Source: Catenibacterium sp. co_0103
GTDB taxonomy: Bacteria > Bacillota_I > Bacilli_A > Erysipelotrichales > Coprobacillaceae
Direction of reading: 5' to 3'
Assembly (NCBI RefSeq): GCF_004168205.1
Contig: NZ_RCYB01000001.1
Location: 23,789-87,788 of the forward strand
DNA: 64,000 nucleotides
This document shows, piece after piece, positions 17,628-26,403 of this stretch. Positions within the stretch are counted from its first letter, which is position 1. Every line of letters begins with the position of its first letter. The position numbers and the translations under genes were made by a program. The notes under the pieces are model-generated. The model saw only the letters and a program-made list of their open reading frames with translations, had not been told where the DNA came from and searched no databases.

Positions 17628-19524
17628 GTTGAACACCTCCTAATTCATCTAACACTGCCATCATTTCTTCAAATGACTGGACTTCTAAAATTCTTTCTAT
17701 ATATTTTGGTTCATGCATAAGCGCATAGAGCTTCTTTGTAAGAACCTTATACATTTCTATCTGATCCTTTCTTAAACAAATCATGAATACGAGTTTGACT
17801 GTTTTCTCGTGAGATTCAAATGGGTTCTTTAAGATTCTTACAGATATCATGTTTTTTAATGCATCTGTTTCTAATGGGTGAGGAATACAGATTCCATTCA
17901 TATAAATCGTACTGACATAGGATTCACGTTCTAATACAAGATCCGCAAATCCCTTCTTCCCATAGCCTTGTTCTTCTAATTCAATCGCCATACGATAAAT
18001 CAAATTCTCATAATCATCATCTTCATCTATCTTAAAGAAATCTTTAGAGAAGAATGACTGATACATTGGTTTATCATTGACCAACGTATAAGGATCATAG
18101 TCATCTGTCTGTAAGATCTGCTTAATACGCTGTAAATCCTTATCATCCAGTAATTCCTTGATATAGATAATAGGTGCCTGGATATCAAAAGAAAGCGGCA
18201 TAATTGTAAATACAAGGTCAGGACAATAATCTAGTAAAGCATCCTGTTGTAAGAATGAGAATGTCTTGACTGTTGCTTTTGGAAAAAGTGATTCTATCTG
18301 CAGTTTGATCATATAAGCACTGCCTCCTCCAGAGGAACAGACCACCCCAATACGATCATAAAGCTGTAGTTTTTGTTGTTTTTCCTTTTCCATATGTCCT
18401 GCAAAATGCATAGCGACAAATCCGACTTCATCAAAGGTTGGCTTGACATCATAGAGTTCATGAAGCATATCACAGAACTGTATGGCGATATTAAATACGA
18501 CTGAATTGGTAATACTTAATTCATTGGCTAATTCATTCTTATAGGAAATCTTGTCATGAAGACGATCTATAAGTAATGTGACATGGATGAATAACATCTT
18601 CTTAAAGTCTTCATCTTGTAAGAATGTTGTTTCATACATTTCATCTGTTTTCTTTAAGAAGTCATTGATGACTTCTTCGAGGTTGGTACATTTAAAACCA
18701 ATATTTTCTAAACGTTTTCTAAGATTCTTATTTAAGACTGTAATGAGTCCATCCACGCTTTCATTAGAGAACTCAACATGATAGAGACCTTTCATCATAT
18801 CAATCACTTTTTTAGCTAAGCGATGGATTGTGATATCTTGATATGTATAGTCTTCATCCTGTTCACTATGAATAGAAGCACTATAAACCATGATTTTTAA
18901 ATAGGCTGTAATATTAAGTAACTCATTGTAGTTTACATTCACATTTTCCTGCGTAAGTAAACCTATAAAAGATTGTTCAACAAACTTAAAATCTCTTGTG
19001 ACATCATTGACTGTTGTCTGAATAAAGAAACTGCCGTTGATGTATTCTTCTGTAAGGTACATCTTAAAATCTTGATCCAAGCCATTGATTTTAATTCCAT
19101 AGTGTTGTTTTCTTTCGATTTCAAAATGATACACCTTTGCAATTCTTTCTACGATATGCATATCATTCTTGATTACTGTCTTAGATACCTGGAAGATATC
19201 CGCAATCTTATTCATTGAGATATAATCTTCTTGAATGGCAAGATATGATAATATATGCGCAGGTCTTTCATTAGTAGAAACATAGAATGTTTCATTCAAT
19301 GTTTCTAAGAAATCATTGAACAATGTTTCATTGGTGATTTCTAATAAGTATCCCTGTTCTCTTTTCATATGAAGCAAGAATCCTTTACGTGGAGAAATGC
19401 GCATGAGATAAGAAATATCAGTTTGAATTGTTCTTTTGGAAACATTGAATTTTGTCACAAAGTAATTCGTTGGCAGATATTTAGAATTGTCTCTGAGTTC
19501 TTTAAGTATTGAATATAATCGCAC
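17620..19524 (-). CDS. PRD-containing BglG/LicR-type transcriptional activator
   Basis: This 634-residue PTS-controlled activator carries N-terminal helix-turn-helix units (about 1-150, with FVTKFNVSKRTIQTDISYL and IADIFQVSKTVIKNDM), two PRD domains (about 175-385, with conserved histidines as in YASIHSEQDED and EVGFVAMHFAGH), a IIB-like domain with VVCSSGGGSAYMIK and a C-terminal IIA-like domain ending about residue 630 (CIPHPLETDALKN). Phosphorylation by HPr and the PTS sets its activity. Translation starts at GTG (19524) behind GGGAGGGAG. It is the first gene of the PTS-peptidase operon and presumably its activator. Confidence 0.9.
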   Translation of the reverse strand: MRLYSILKELRDNSKYLPTNYFVTKFNVSKRTIQTDISYLMRISPRKGFLLHMKREQGYLLEITNETLFNDFLETLNETFYVSTNERPAHILSYLAIQEDYISMNKIADIFQVSKTVIKNDMHIVERIAKVYHFEIERKQHYGIKINGLDQDFKMYLTEEYINGSFFIQTTVNDVTRDFKFVEQSFIGLLTQENVNVNYNELLNITAYLKIMVYSASIHSEQDEDYTYQDITIHRLAKKVIDMMKGLYHVEFSNESVDGLITVLNKNLRKRLENIGFKCTNLEEVINDFLKKTDEMYETTFLQDEDFKKMLFIHVTLLIDRLHDKISYKNELANELSITNSVVFNIAIQFCDMLHELYDVKPTFDEVGFVAMHFAGHMEKEKQQKLQLYDRIGVVCSSGGGSAYMIKLQIESLFPKATVKTFSFLQQDALLDYCPDLVFTIMPLSFDIQAPIIYIKELLDDKDLQRIKQILQTDDYDPYTLVNDKPMYQSFFSKDFFKIDEDDDYENLIYRMAIELEEQGYGKKGFADLVLERESYVSTIYMNGICIPHPLETDALKNMISVRILKNPFESHEKTVKLVFMICLRKDQIEMYKVLTKKLYALMHEPKYIERILEVQSFEEMMAVLDELGGVQHE

Positions 19525-19698
19525 GTTTCTCCCTCCCTACAATCACATTATACAAAGTAAGCCCTTCCAACAAAAGGTAACCTTCTTCATATATACGTGC
19601 AATAAAATGTCCTTTAGTGATATTTTACCATACAGTTTTTTTAAAGTAACTTTCATAATGATTTGGGGAGATGTATGATTAATGAAGAGGTGATGCCA
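19525..19698. other. Intergenic region upstream of the PRD regulator
   Basis: This stretch contains a TATAAT box on the minus strand about 30 bases ahead of the regulator start (TTTGTATAATGTG). No gene or clear operator was seen in the rest. Confidence 0.4.
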
Positions 19699-19842
19699 AT
19701 GAAACATATTCATAATAAGTTAGTCAGAGATCGTATTCCTGAAATCATAGAGAATGATCATAAGACTTGTGCAAAAAGAATACTCAAAGACGATGAATAT
19801 CTTAAAGTAAATTATTAGAAGAGTGTCATGAGGTAAGGAGGT
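19699..19842 (+). pseudogene. Fragment of a MazG/HisE-like NTP pyrophosphohydrolase
   Basis: From ATG 19699 the first 39 residues read MKHIHNKLVRDRIPEIIEND and so on to YLKVNY and a TAG at 19816. N-KLVRDKIPEII is the hallmark of a small phosphoribosyl-ATP pyrophosphohydrolase-like family of house-cleaning enzymes. Immediately past the stop another frame continues with LLEECHEV, the E-E-x-x-E metal-binding helix of the same family, so a frameshift and then a truncation destroyed it. The next (broken) gene begins ten bases later. Confidence 0.7.
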
Positions 19843-19851
19843 AACGAAATT

Positions 19852-20755
19852 ATGAAACAGTTTTTATATCTTGATACTGATATCGTAAATTCAATTGTAG
19901 CTCAAAGTCAAAAAGGTCTAGTAACCCAAACTACTGTAGAAAAAGAAGATAACACAACTAAAAATTCTAGAAACACCGAAAATATTTCTGCTACAGGTTC
20001 TGGCAATATAGGTGGTTTTTGGAAATTTGTTGAATTAAATTCTAGTTTATCTGGTTCTGCAGAATTGTCTCATTCATCCGAAGTACAATCAGTATCTAAA
20101 GATGTTATCAACAAAATATTACATGAACCAGCTTTTGATATTGCATATAAGTGCATTTCACCTAAAGTTATATTTCAAAATAAAAAAATATGATGAATAA
20201 GGAAATTATGTAGAAATCAAACGATATTATGATTTTATAGATTTAGATTACTTAGAAGGACTATTTACACAAGGAGGACTCATTGACTTCATAAAAAAAA
20301 CAAACAAAGAAAGCTTTGAAAAAAAACTTAACCAAGCCAAAGAAGGTCTTAATCGTGAATAAATACGACAATATAGTAATAATTAAAAAAAAGAAGTAAA
20401 TAAATTCATAGAAAAGAACAATAAACAATACGATGATATTGTGGCTATCATTAAAGCTATTAGAAGTTTTATGCCATACAACAGATTGTTAATATCTAAA
20501 GATGGTTACCTAATTCCTTTAGATGGACAATATTTTAGAGTTGACCCTAAAAACCTTGGTTTTCGATACGGTGGAGAAATCACCTGTGTGGGAATAATTA
20601 CTAATATCTTCGGAGAAGATGCGAACCCCAATGATAGCCAAAATGTTTTTGCCACTCTACAATATGCTGCAAACTCAGCACTAAAAGAATTACTACCAAC
20701 AACCGAAAAAAACATCTGTATTGTTCATCCAATTGCAGTCTATTATGGGGAATAG
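19852..20755 (+). pseudogene. DUF6414-like protein, broken by several mutations
   Basis: The pieces line up as one gene of about 300 codons. The N-terminal part (19852-20193) begins MKQFLYLDTDIVNSIVAQSQ; a middle part in another frame contains YDFIDLDYLEGLFTQGG; and the C-terminal part (20441-20755) has FMPYNRLLISKDGYLIPLDG and ends KNICIVHPIAVYYGE. At least one frameshift and several in-frame stops separate them. The opening matches the DUF6414 family as I remember it; the function is unknown. It has a good ribosome site (AAGGAGG), so decay is fairly recent. Confidence 0.65.
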
Positions 20756-20933
20756 AAAATAAAGAACATTTCTGTATTCACTATACCGATATTTAAAGTA
20801 TTCTAATAAAATGATTCGCCATAAATTGATGTGTAATATATTTCATGAAATAAAAAACACGATTTATCTCCCATATATACCAAAATCATAAAATCAGTTT
20901 GAAAATATATAAAATAATAAAACAATATAACCA

Positions 20934-21230
20934 TATAAACCGATTGATTTCTATACAGGAAAAGAATTGCAGCCTGATGATATCAGTGTAGATCATGTGA
21001 TTCCTTGGTCATTCATGTATAGTGATGATATCTGGAATCTTGTTTTGACTTCTAAGAGTCATAATTCTTCTAAGTCCAATCATATTCCTAGTAAAGAAGT
21101 GATTGAACAGTTGAATCAAAGAAATAAAGAACTTGTAGAAACAATCAACAATAGTAAATACAAAGAAGAACTGAATATTGCGATTGCGCATAGTTATGTG
21201 GATCAATTCTATCTCTCTATGAAACTATAA
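20934..21230 (+). pseudogene. C-terminal fragment of an HNH endonuclease
   Basis: In-frame reading gives PIDFYTGKELQPDDISVDHV, then IPWSFMYSDDIWNLVLTSKS and HNSSKSNHIPS. VDHVIPWS followed by WNLV and N-x-x-KS-N is the metal-binding HNH core of a common family of bacterial HNH nucleases whose N-terminal portion is normally more than 150 residues longer. Only a TTG at 20967 could start it and no ribosome site is near, so I treat it as truncated at the 5' side rather than a complete 87-residue protein. Confidence 0.65.
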
Positions 21231-21325
21231 TTTTTTCTAGTTTTTTGAATTTTATTGAAATTAAGTATAGAGTTTTCTACAATAATCATAGAGGAACTTA
21301 AGTAATCTTAAGTCATTCCTTAAAT

Positions 21326-21366
21326 AAAAAAGCCTATTGAGATGCTCATCTCGCCAGGCTTTTTTA
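21326..21366 (+). terminator. Terminator after the HNH fragment
   Basis: AAAAAAGCCT pairs with AGGCTTTTTT around an inner GAGATG/CATCTC helix, followed by a T-run. It is usable in both directions. Confidence 0.8.
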
Positions 21367-21504
21367 TTCGTATAACATAATATTTATAAGGGGTTTCAAT
21401 TAAAGTTTTTTATTTGTTTTTTTGTATTCATTTGCATTGATATCAGGAATTTATTAGTATACTTATAGAATGTTTTTTTCATAATATATTTTCCTTTTTG
21501 TCTG

Positions 21505-21526
21505 GCCTGTCTATTATTAGACAGGC
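21505..21526 (-). terminator. Terminator overlapping the HTH gene stop
   Basis: A perfect 9-bp stem GCCTGTCTA/TAGACAGGC with loop TTAT. The TAA stop of the minus-strand HTH gene is inside the stem. Confidence 0.7.
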
Positions 21527-21891
21527 TCTTTTTCTTGTATACATTCAAGTAAATCTACAGCTTCAATCTTATATAATCTTGATAAAGCTATTAGATTGGT
21601 GGTATTGGGTTCACTTGTTCCATTCTCCCATTTAGAGACAGCTTGTCTACTTACTCCTAATGTTTCTGCGACAAATTCCTGAGTCATATTACAACGCAAA
21701 CGATTTTCTTTAAGAGCTTCTCTTAAAGATTCCGCATTGATTTTCTTCTCTTCTCTTATATCTTTAGAGTTAATATATTTCTTTAGAGCTTTCACTATTA
21801 ATATGAAGAGATAGATGGATGAACAAAAGAAGAAAATCATAAATGCAATGCAAAGAATGGCAATAATATAACTAATCACTTCATAATACAT
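21517..21891 (-). CDS. Membrane-anchored XRE-type helix-turn-helix regulator
   Basis: This 124-residue protein has an N-terminal membrane helix (about 6-33, very hydrophobic) followed by a charged linker and a C-terminal XRE helix-turn-helix (about 57-115) with CNMTQEFVAETLGVSRQAVSKWENGTSEP. The order is the reverse of the usual HTH-then-membrane proteins. ATG at 21891 is the likely start (AAAGGA upstream); an in-frame ATG at 21924 overlaps the preceding gene. It follows the YxeA-like gene by 14 bases and may control that short operon in response to an envelope signal. Confidence 0.8.
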   Translation of the reverse strand: MYYEVISYIIAILCIAFMIFFFCSSIYLFILIVKALKKYINSKDIREEKKINAESLREALKENRLRCNMTQEFVAETLGVSRQAVSKWENGTSEPNTTNLIALSRLYKIEAVDLLECIQEKEPV

Positions 21892-21905
21892 ATCTCTTTT
21901 CCTTT

Positions 21906-22280
21906 CTATGTTGTTCCATAGCACTTTATTTGATTTAAAGCACGTTGAGGAACTTCTGATTTTGATACAATCCTTTGGTCAGTAACTACGTTCTTTTTTG
22001 TTTTTAACTTAATGTAAGTTCCTGGACAGTAGGTGTTAATAAATGTGACAAGCTTTCTTTCTCCTAATGCATTAAAAGATACAAGAACATATTCTTTTCC
22101 AATAGGTTGTTTATGACCATAATCATCGATGAGCCATGATTCTCTATTCACATTACTACAAGGAATCTGTGTATAGTAGCAGTCAGATACAGTGTGGTCA
22201 GTACTTAAGTATCTCACTGCTGTAATTGTAACTATACTGATTAAAACGATAAATACAACCAATATGCCTTTCTTTTTCAT
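21906..22280 (-). CDS. YxeA-like (DUF1093) secreted protein
   Basis: This 124-residue protein has an N-terminal signal/anchor helix (MKKKGILVVFIVLISIVTIT). The exported domain ends with TYIKLKTKKNVVTDQRIVSK and SEVPQRALNQI, closely matching the YxeA family of small beta-barrel-like proteins (e.g. YxeA of Bacillus subtilis). Members are commonly found near bacteriocin or envelope-stress genes; their function is not settled. GGAGGGG eight bases before the ATG at 22280 fixes the start. Confidence 0.75.
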   Translation of the reverse strand: MKKKGILVVFIVLISIVTITAVRYLSTDHTVSDCYYTQIPCSNVNRESWLIDDYGHKQPIGKEYVLVSFNALGERKLVTFINTYCPGTYIKLKTKKNVVTDQRIVSKSEVPQRALNQIKCYGTT

Positions 22281-22322
22281 AAAACCCCTCCAATCATTTT
22301 TTATTGAATAATAGAAAGAAAA

Positions 22323-22350
22323 TAAGACTTCCGATGAGCAGGAAGTCTTA
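22323..22350 (-). terminator. Hairpin upstream of the YxeA-like gene
   Basis: A perfect 10-bp stem TAAGACTTCC/GGAAGTCTTA followed by TTTTCTTTCT on the minus strand. It would end any minus-strand transcript coming from the gene-poor region to its right. Confidence 0.65.
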
Positions 22351-23010
22351 TATGAGACAGGATTATAGGTATTAAGCAGGATGTGACAGAAGAACATGTT
22401 GACTACATATTGAAAGCTTTATTACATTATCCGGTTTTTATCTTCTGTATTCTAGGAAATTGAGAGTATCCGTATTTTTCATTTAATCCTATTATGAGTG
22501 GAAAGAAGTCGAGAAATGTCTGATTCCTTGGATTGAATAGCATAAAAAAAGAATAAGTAAAATAACCTATAACCCCAATATCTCATATTGGCATAACTAT
22601 TCATTCTATGCAGTGCGTGACAAGTGGTTGATATAATAACTAGAGAGCATATCTCATAAAAGATATTTATTGGTACATTAGGTAGGAGAATAGCTGATGT
22701 CCATTTTGTGCAGGATCGTGTGAGAAGTCACGATATCATTAGGGCATGTCAACTTTCTTAATATCTTTCATCAGATTGTAAAGGTTCTAAGATACTTGTC
22801 TAATTTATAGGGTAAAAGTTGTTCCCCTCTACTATGCCATATATATCTCCTTGTTCAGATGTCGGTTCATAAAGGAAGGGGGATATATGGCATAGTACAA
22901 TTCTTTTCTATGAATAGTGCCTCTACAAGTGTAGTCCTAAAAATCAGTTACCTCCACCAACTATCATGTAAACTTGAGTTGACATATGTTCTTTTCCCAG
23001 GAAATAAAAA
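22351..23010. other. Gene-poor region of about 650 bases
   Basis: No open frame with a ribosome site and recognisable protein was found on either strand. The region contains a long inverted repeat (22830-22897) and scattered short frames that look like decayed coding, but none could be assigned. Confidence 0.5.
22830..22897. repeat. Long inverted repeat (68 bases)
   Basis: TACTATGCCATATAT (22830-22844) is the exact reverse complement of ATATATGGCATAGTA (22883-22897), and pairing continues imperfectly inward through CTCC/GGGG and CTT/AAG. The arms enclose about 38 bases. No T-run follows, so it is not a simple terminator; it could be the remnant of a small mobile element or a structured RNA. 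Confidence 0.7.
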
Positions 23011-23028
23011 AGCCCCAGAATAGGGGCT
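23011..23028 (-). terminator. Terminator of the P-type ATPase operon
   Basis: AGCCCC/GGGGCT stem with a six-base loop followed on the minus strand by TTTTTTATTT, just past the ATPase stop at 23034. Confidence 0.85.
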
Positions 23029-23033
23029 ATACA

Positions 23034-25150
23034 TCAATTTTCTAATAATGATGTAGAAGATGACATCGCAAAGACAAATGTTGAACCATTATGAATAAGT
23101 GATGTTGTACTTGCTGGTAAGATACCAAACATACCTAATAGAATCAATCCTGTGTTCAATGTAACTATTTTTCTATAGTTACTTTTTATACGTTTCATTA
23201 ATAATGCTGATAATTGTTTAAATACCACAATTTCTTCTAGTGAAGAAGATGTTAATGTAACATCTGCAAGTTCTCTCGCAATATCTGAACTATCCTGTAA
23301 AGAGATAGAGACATCTGCACAAGATAAGGCTGGGGTATCATTGACACCATCACCTACCATAACAACTTTATGTCCTTCATCTCTTAATTTTTTGACATGG
23401 TTTGCTTTATCTTCAGGTAATACGCCTGCTAAGTAACCATCAATATTAAGTTCTTCCGCAATATGCTTAGCTGCATTCTCACTATCGCCTGTCAACATAA
23501 TAATATTCTTAAAACCACTGCGTCTAATATTCATAATAGTTTCTTTTGCTTCTGGTTTAAGTGGATCATAAATAGAAATAATACCTGCGAGTTCTCCTCC
23601 TATTGCGAGGAATATCAAAGAACTGGCACCTTCACTTTGTAAGTTATTGATGAGTGTTTCTATTTCTTCTGTTTTAGTAATATGTTCATCTTCAAATACA
23701 AAATGATCACTACCGATAATAGCACGCTGATCACGATAAATAGTCGCAATACCATGCGCAATAATATACTTCACTTCAGCATGTTCTTCTTCATGATGCA
23801 ACTGTTCAGATGATGCCTGTTTTACTATCGCATTAGCCACACTATGTGGGAAATGTTCCTCTAAACAAGCTGCAATACGTAATACTTCATCACGTGTATA
23901 GTTTCCTATTGGTGTCACTTTCTGTACAAATGGCTGCGCATTTGTAAGGGTACCTGTTTTATCAAAGACAATTGTATCTGCCTGATCCATTGCTTCTAGG
24001 TATTTACCACCCTTAACCATAACAGAATGGCGTCCTGCTTCCTGCATTGCACTAATAATAGAAATAGATGTAGAAAGCTTAATTGCACATGAATAATCTA
24101 CAAGTAATACAGAAGAAGCACGTGTAAGATTTCTTGTCGCCAGAAGTAATCCAAAGAAAGCTACAAAACTATAAGGTACAATCGCATCAGCTAAATGTTC
24201 AGCACCTGATTGGATACCTGCTTTCAATGATTCGTTTGTATCAATCATATCTACAATCTTATTAATACGGCTTTCTAATTGTAGATTTCTTACCTTGATA
24301 TAAATCCTTCCTTCTTCTACAACAGTACCTGCAAAGACAGAACTTCCTTGTTTAACCATCTTACTTAATGGTTCACCGGTAAAGCTTGATTCATTAATCA
24401 TGGCTTCACCATTTACTACTTCACCATCTACTGGAACCATAGAACCTGTCTGTACGACTACAATATCTTCTTTCTGCAAGTGAGAAGTAGGAATCTGTTT
24501 TTCTTTCCTTCTTCTAATACCCATACTTTATCAATATTGACAGACAATGTTTCTTTAAGCTTTAATGATGTTGTTTTCTTTGTATAGTCTTCAAGTAATG
24601 AAGAGATATTCAATAAGAACATGATATTACATGCTGTACCCCATTGTCCTGATAATAAAGAAACAGAGATACGTGTGGCATCAAGTACTGGTACATCAAT
24701 ACGTTTATGTACAAGAGAATTAAGTCCTTCTTTTACATAACGAATTGTATGATAAATAGTTAATCCGTTTCTTACTGGTAATGGTAATGGTAAAAACCAT
24801 TTAGAAGCATATCTTCTTGCGATGATTGCGGTGAATTTACCAATGTATTGATCATTGATATCACGGTAATCTATAAGATATTTGTTTTCTTTAATGAGTT
24901 TTTCATAGAGTGTGTCATCAAAGTGAGGGATATCTAAAGAGTTGATTTTGTCAATCAAAGCATCTCTTTGATCAACACTGTAAGTGAACAAAATAGAACC
25001 TGTTCTTTCATTGACATCAGCTGATTCAACCATATCCCATTTACATAATGCGAAATGTAGGGCTAATGCCTTATTTCTAGAAAAGCGATAACGTCCATAA
25101 CGTATTCTCATACGTCCTGGTATGTCATGTACTATACGATACTCTAACAT
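23034..25150 (-). pseudogene. Heavy-metal P1B-type ATPase with a frameshift
   Basis: Two overlapping frames encode one metal-transporting ATPase. The first (24458-25150) has an HMA-like N-domain without CxxC (YRIVHDIPGRMRIRYGRYRF) and the first membrane helices. The second (23034-24524) has TGEP, the phosphorylation motif DKTGTLTN, MLTGDSENAA and GDGVNDTPALS. Near 24495, inside a run of A and G, VWVLEEGK should continue into EKQIPTSHLQ but a one-base shift sends it to a stop. The membrane metal site reads DYSCA instead of the classical CPC, as in a subgroup that includes mycobacterial CtpC. If the shift is a sequencing error, the protein is complete at about 700 residues. Confidence 0.85.
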
Positions 25151-25186
25151 TCTCTTATCACCTAAAAAATAGGAAATGACTATTTC

Positions 25187-25414
25187 CTATTTTGCTTCTT
25201 TCTTGCTTTTAGCTTCAGCATAGATATCTTTTGCGTCTTCTACGATTGTATCATATGATGCAAGTGCCTGATCCTTTAACTGCATACCAGTCGCAACTGA
25301 TTTTACTGCAGCTTTTCTTGCACAGTCACTCTTTGCGAACTTACTACCTGCCACTGTAGCGGCTACACCACCTACAAATGACCATAATAATTTGTTTTTA
25401 AATAAGTCTTTCAT
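25187..25414 (-). CDS. DUF6110-like small membrane-associated protein
   Basis: This 75-residue protein has a glycine/alanine-rich hydrophobic segment (LLWSFVGGVAATVAGSKFA) followed by a charged amphipathic helix with the sequence AKSDCARKAAVKSVATGMQL. Proteins of this shape (DUF6110) are repeatedly found directly upstream of metal P-type ATPases in gut Bacillota. Here it precedes the ATPase gene by 36 bases on the same strand, so a role in metal handling or as a pump partner is likely but unproven. The single cysteine is worth noting. Confidence 0.75.
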   Translation of the reverse strand: MKDLFKNKLLWSFVGGVAATVAGSKFAKSDCARKAAVKSVATGMQLKDQALASYDTIVEDAKDIYAEAKSKKEAK

Positions 25415-25499
25415 ATTCTTTTCCTCCTATATTAGTCCTAACTAACAAAATTATAATGACACTATAGAGAAGGTTTGTGAACAAAAATGTTAGAGTTTG

Positions 25500-26354
25500 T
25501 TAGAGAAGCATAATCAAGGTGCCAAATACTATTAGTATTAATCCAAGTAATGATTTCTTAGAGAGTTTCTCATGGAAAATAAGATAAGAGAATAATACAG
25601 TAAATAGAATACTCAACTTATCTATAGGAGTAACTAGACTTGCTGGTCCACTTTGCAAGGCATGATAGAAGCATAACCAGGATCCTCCTGTAGCTAAGCC
25701 TGATAACATAATAAAGAGATATTCTTTCTTAGGAATACTCTTCATATTCATTTGACTATGCGTCACAAAAACCACAATCCAGCTCATAATAAGTACAACA
25801 CTTGTACGAATAGCTGTTCCTAGGTTACTTTCAATATTTGTGATTCCTATCTTACCAAGTATAGTCGTCAAACTTGCAAAAATAACTGAAAGCACAGCAT
25901 AAAGTAACCAGGCATTATTTGTCTGTTTATTATCTTCTTTCTTTTCTACCATTAAATATGTACCTGTTGTAAGAATGATCATGCCTATGATCTTATATAC
26001 TGTGACACTTTCTTTGAAGAATATAAGAGAAAGAATAATCGTCAATACAACACTTGTCTTATCTACAGCTGTAACTTTATTGATATTTCCTTGCTGTAAC
26101 GCCTTAAAGTAACATAACCAGCTCACTCCAGTAGATATTCCAGAAAGAATTAAGAATAGAAATGTCTTATGGGTGATTGTATGGATTGTATCAAATGAGC
26201 CAACTATTCCTACCATGATCCATGAAAAGATGAGTACGACAATAGTACGTAATGCAGTGGCTAGATGAGAGTTTGTATGTTCAATACCACATTTTGCAAG
26301 TACTGCAGTGAGACCTGCAAAACAGGCAGAACCAAATGCATAAAGTATCCACAT
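25500..26354 (-). CDS. EamA family drug/metabolite transporter
   Basis: This 284-residue membrane protein is built from two EamA repeats of about five helices each (1-137 and 148-284). The second repeat copies features of the first, including GISTGVSWLCYFKALQQG against GLATGGSWLCFYHALQSG and the VTAVDKTSVVLT/VTPIDKLSILFT pair. Such transporters export amino acids or other metabolites; the substrate is unknown. Its AGGAGG ribosome site is inside the terminator hairpin of the upstream transketolase gene (26361-26390). Confidence 0.9.
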   Translation of the reverse strand: MWILYAFGSACFAGLTAVLAKCGIEHTNSHLATALRTIVVLIFSWIMVGIVGSFDTIHTITHKTFLFLILSGISTGVSWLCYFKALQQGNINKVTAVDKTSVVLTIILSLIFFKESVTVYKIIGMIILTTGTYLMVEKKEDNKQTNNAWLLYAVLSVIFASLTTILGKIGITNIESNLGTAIRTSVVLIMSWIVVFVTHSQMNMKSIPKKEYLFIMLSGLATGGSWLCFYHALQSGPASLVTPIDKLSILFTVLFSYLIFHEKLSKKSLLGLILIVFGTLIMLL

Positions 26355-26360
26355 AAAAAA

Positions 26361-26390
26361 AGCCTCCTTATAATACTATTATAGGAGGCT
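26361..26390 (-). terminator. Transketolase terminator that also holds the next gene's ribosome site
   Basis: AGCCTCCTTATAAT pairs with ATTATAGGAGGCT around a three-base loop and is followed on the minus strand by seven T, a strong terminator after tkt. The 3' arm in RNA contains AAGGAGG, the ribosome site of the EamA gene whose ATG begins eight bases later. Confidence 0.8.
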
Positions 26391-26403
26391 AAAATGAATT
26401 TGT

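Noticed and set aside
20967-21230. Complete small HNH nuclease
   Set aside because: The conserved coding continues upstream of the only possible (TTG) start and there is no ribosome site, so it is a fragment.
22620-22770. Short frame containing IGTLGRRIADVHFV
   Set aside because: About 33 codons between stops with no start signal or recognisable family; too little to call a gene fragment.
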